From positions 1 through 7,153 of the forward strand of contig JAJOKM010000163.1 of NCBI GenBank assembly GCA_021129835.1: DNA of 7,153 nt. The letters run 5' to 3'. Positions within the stretch are counted from its first letter, which is position 1, and each line of letters starts with the position of its first letter. The notes beneath the pieces were generated by a model that was not told where the DNA came from, did not search any database, and saw only the letters and a program-made list of their open reading frames with translations. This document shows positions 6,601 to 7,153 of this stretch, one piece after another. A program made the translations under genes and the position numbers. The DNA comes from Thermodesulfovibrionales bacterium (GTDB lineage: Bacteria; Nitrospirota; Thermodesulfovibrionia; Thermodesulfovibrionales; Dissulfurispiraceae).

Positions 6601-6828
6601 CATTCGATCCGCGAATCACTGCATCTGGCCTCACCTCTTGTCCTTCGAGCATTAACTTGCTAAACATGCGAAATGTCCCTTCAGTATCCCTGACGACGAC
6701 TATCTTTTTTGGGACTGTCGCCAACTTCCCTCCAGTCGACTATTTTACCGGCATAAATACCCCTGATCTGCTCCCTCGAAAGACCGCTTACTGGATTTGC
6801 AGGGTGCACGACCACAGATATCCCTTCC
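6601..6828 (-). pseudogene. Fragment of a PstS-like phosphate-binding protein gene, frameshifted
   Basis: Read on the - strand from 6827, the sequence gives about 40 residues typical of periplasmic phosphate/anion-binding proteins of ABC transporters, including EGISVVVHPANPVSGLS and IRGIYAGKIVDWREVG. The frame then breaks. A second frame continues the same family with PKKIVVVRDTEGTFRMFSKL and ends at PDAVIRGSN. Removing one A from the A6 run (T-run at 6705-6710) restores one continuous reading. Both ends are missing: the usual signal peptide and N-terminal lobe (family length is about 270-330 residues) and everything after GSN, where repeat sequence begins. The gene is therefore a dead remnant of about 74 codons. 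Family assignment is from remembered motifs. The frame stays open a little further upstream into the hairpin at 6829-6865, but that part does not look conserved. Confidence 0.75.
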
Positions 6829-6865
6829 ATGGGAAATATGGGGACACATCCCATATTTCTCCCAT
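6829..6865. repeat. Short hairpin element bordering the PstS-like fragment
   Basis: ATGGGAAATATGGG (6829-6842) pairs with CCCATATTTCTCCCAT (6850-6865), apart from a 2-nt bulge, around a short loop. GGGAAATATGGGGACACATCCC-type hairpins resemble the terminal palindromes seen with REP-like elements of Y1-type (IS200/REP) transposases; that link is from memory and is tentative. No transposase is in the window. The hairpin directly adjoins the broken upstream end of the phosphate-binding fragment. Confidence 0.55.
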
Positions 6866-6927
6866 AAAAAATGCGGTCTGAAAAATAACACTTACATGGG
6901 AGCCGCAGATAAATTTCAACTAAAAAT

Positions 6928-6957
6928 TTGACAACCTCACAAATTTACCAATATTAT
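6928..6957 (+). promoter_or_regulatory. Candidate sigma-70-type promoter
   Basis: A perfect -35 box TTGACA at 6928-6933 is followed after 18 bp by TATTAT at 6952-6957, five of six matches to the -10 consensus. The AT-rich setting makes chance matches more likely. It points toward the possible gene at 7137, with a leader of about 170 nt if used. Confidence 0.4.
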
Positions 6958-7033
6958 GAAACAGTCTCATTTTATTGTAAAATACTATAAATACGACTAT
7001 TATTGTCCAAGTTTTATTTTTTCTTTGATAGTA

Positions 7034-7061
7034 TTGACAAAGAGTGTTAAAACGTGATATT
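7034..7061 (+). promoter_or_regulatory. Candidate sigma-70-type promoter near the right-edge gene
   Basis: A perfect TTGACA at 7034-7039 is followed after 16 bp by GATATT at 7056-7061, four of six matches to the -10 consensus. It lies about 75 nt before the possible start at 7137, a usual distance. Confidence 0.4.
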
Positions 7062-7136
7062 TCTCAAGGAAGTTAAATCATAAATAAGACAGTCGCCTAC
7101 TAATCGTTATGTGTGGAGAATGAAAAGGACGTAATG

Positions 7137-7153
7137 ATGAATATAAACTTTGA
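7137..7153 (+). CDS. Possible 5' end of a gene cut by the window edge
   Basis: ATG at 7137 (or the in-frame ATG at 7134) opens a frame reading MNINF before the window ends. AAGGA at 7125-7129 lies 7 nt before the 7137 ATG, a normal ribosome-site distance, and two promoter-like sites lie upstream. Only about five codons are visible, so the product cannot be named and the call may be wrong. Confidence 0.3.

Larger units (their letters stand above)
6866..7133. other. AT-rich intergenic stretch with no gene seen
   Basis: I see no convincing coding sequence, RNA gene or protein remnant on either strand here. The region is strongly AT-rich compared with the dsr genes and holds two promoter-like sites pointing right (listed separately). 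It appears to be the upstream region of a gene that begins at the right edge. Confidence 0.5.

Noticed and set aside
6504..6881. A 125-codon open frame on the + strand in the right-hand region
   Set aside because: It runs across the repeats and lies antisense to the recognisable PstS-like fragment; its translation is low-complexity and has no family features or ribosome site.

Overview
The window carries a compact sulfur-metabolism locus, entirely on the + strand: dsrC, a small RsbRD-domain protein gene, the complete dsrMKJOP operon for the membrane electron-transfer complex, and a small 2x[4Fe-4S] ferredoxin gene. This gene set belongs to dissimilatory sulfite-reductase organisms. The low-to-moderate GC, strong GGAGG ribosome sites and the pairing of an RsbRD-type gene with dsrM suggest an anaerobic sulfate or sulfur-compound reducer, such as an uncultured Nitrospirota (Thermodesulfovibrionia-like) or Desulfobacterota lineage. 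The taxon is an inference. No dsrAB, dsrD, dsrL or dsrEFH is in the window, so reductive versus oxidative use of the pathway cannot be settled from this sequence.

Layout: bases 6-70 hold a palindromic interspersed repeat. An upstream region of about 90 bp leads into dsrC (184-519). The RsbRD-domain gene follows (611-1111), then dsrM (1183-2175), dsrK (2178-3794), dsrJ (3787-4188), dsrO (4185-4952) and dsrP (4965-6122). The dsrMKJOP genes are tightly packed: gaps of 2 and 12 nt, and overlaps of 8 and 4 nt. The ferredoxin gene (best start GTG at 6194) closes the coding run. From 6380 to the end there is no intact gene. This part holds a 132-bp inverted-repeat element rich in GTTCACGGTTCA motifs, a second truncated copy of the left-end repeat, a frameshifted fragment of a PstS-like phosphate-binding protein gene on the - strand, a short hairpin element, two promoter-like sites, and possibly the first codons of another gene at the right edge.

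How the genes work together: DsrC carries sulfur as a trisulfide formed with the sulfite reductase DsrAB (not in this window). DsrMK (cytochrome b plus a heterodisulfide-reductase-like iron-sulfur subunit) is thought to reduce that trisulfide using menaquinol. DsrJOP (triheme cytochrome c, Tat-exported ferredoxin-like subunit, NrfD-type membrane subunit) links the module to the quinone pool and periplasm. The cytoplasmic ferredoxin may supply or accept low-potential electrons. The RsbRD-domain protein has no kinase or STAS domain and is the least understood member.

The main points worth a second look are the altered cysteine pattern of DsrO, the orphan RsbRD protein inside the dsr run, the related repeat copies on both sides of the locus, and the decayed PstS-like fragment that lies between two different repeat elements.
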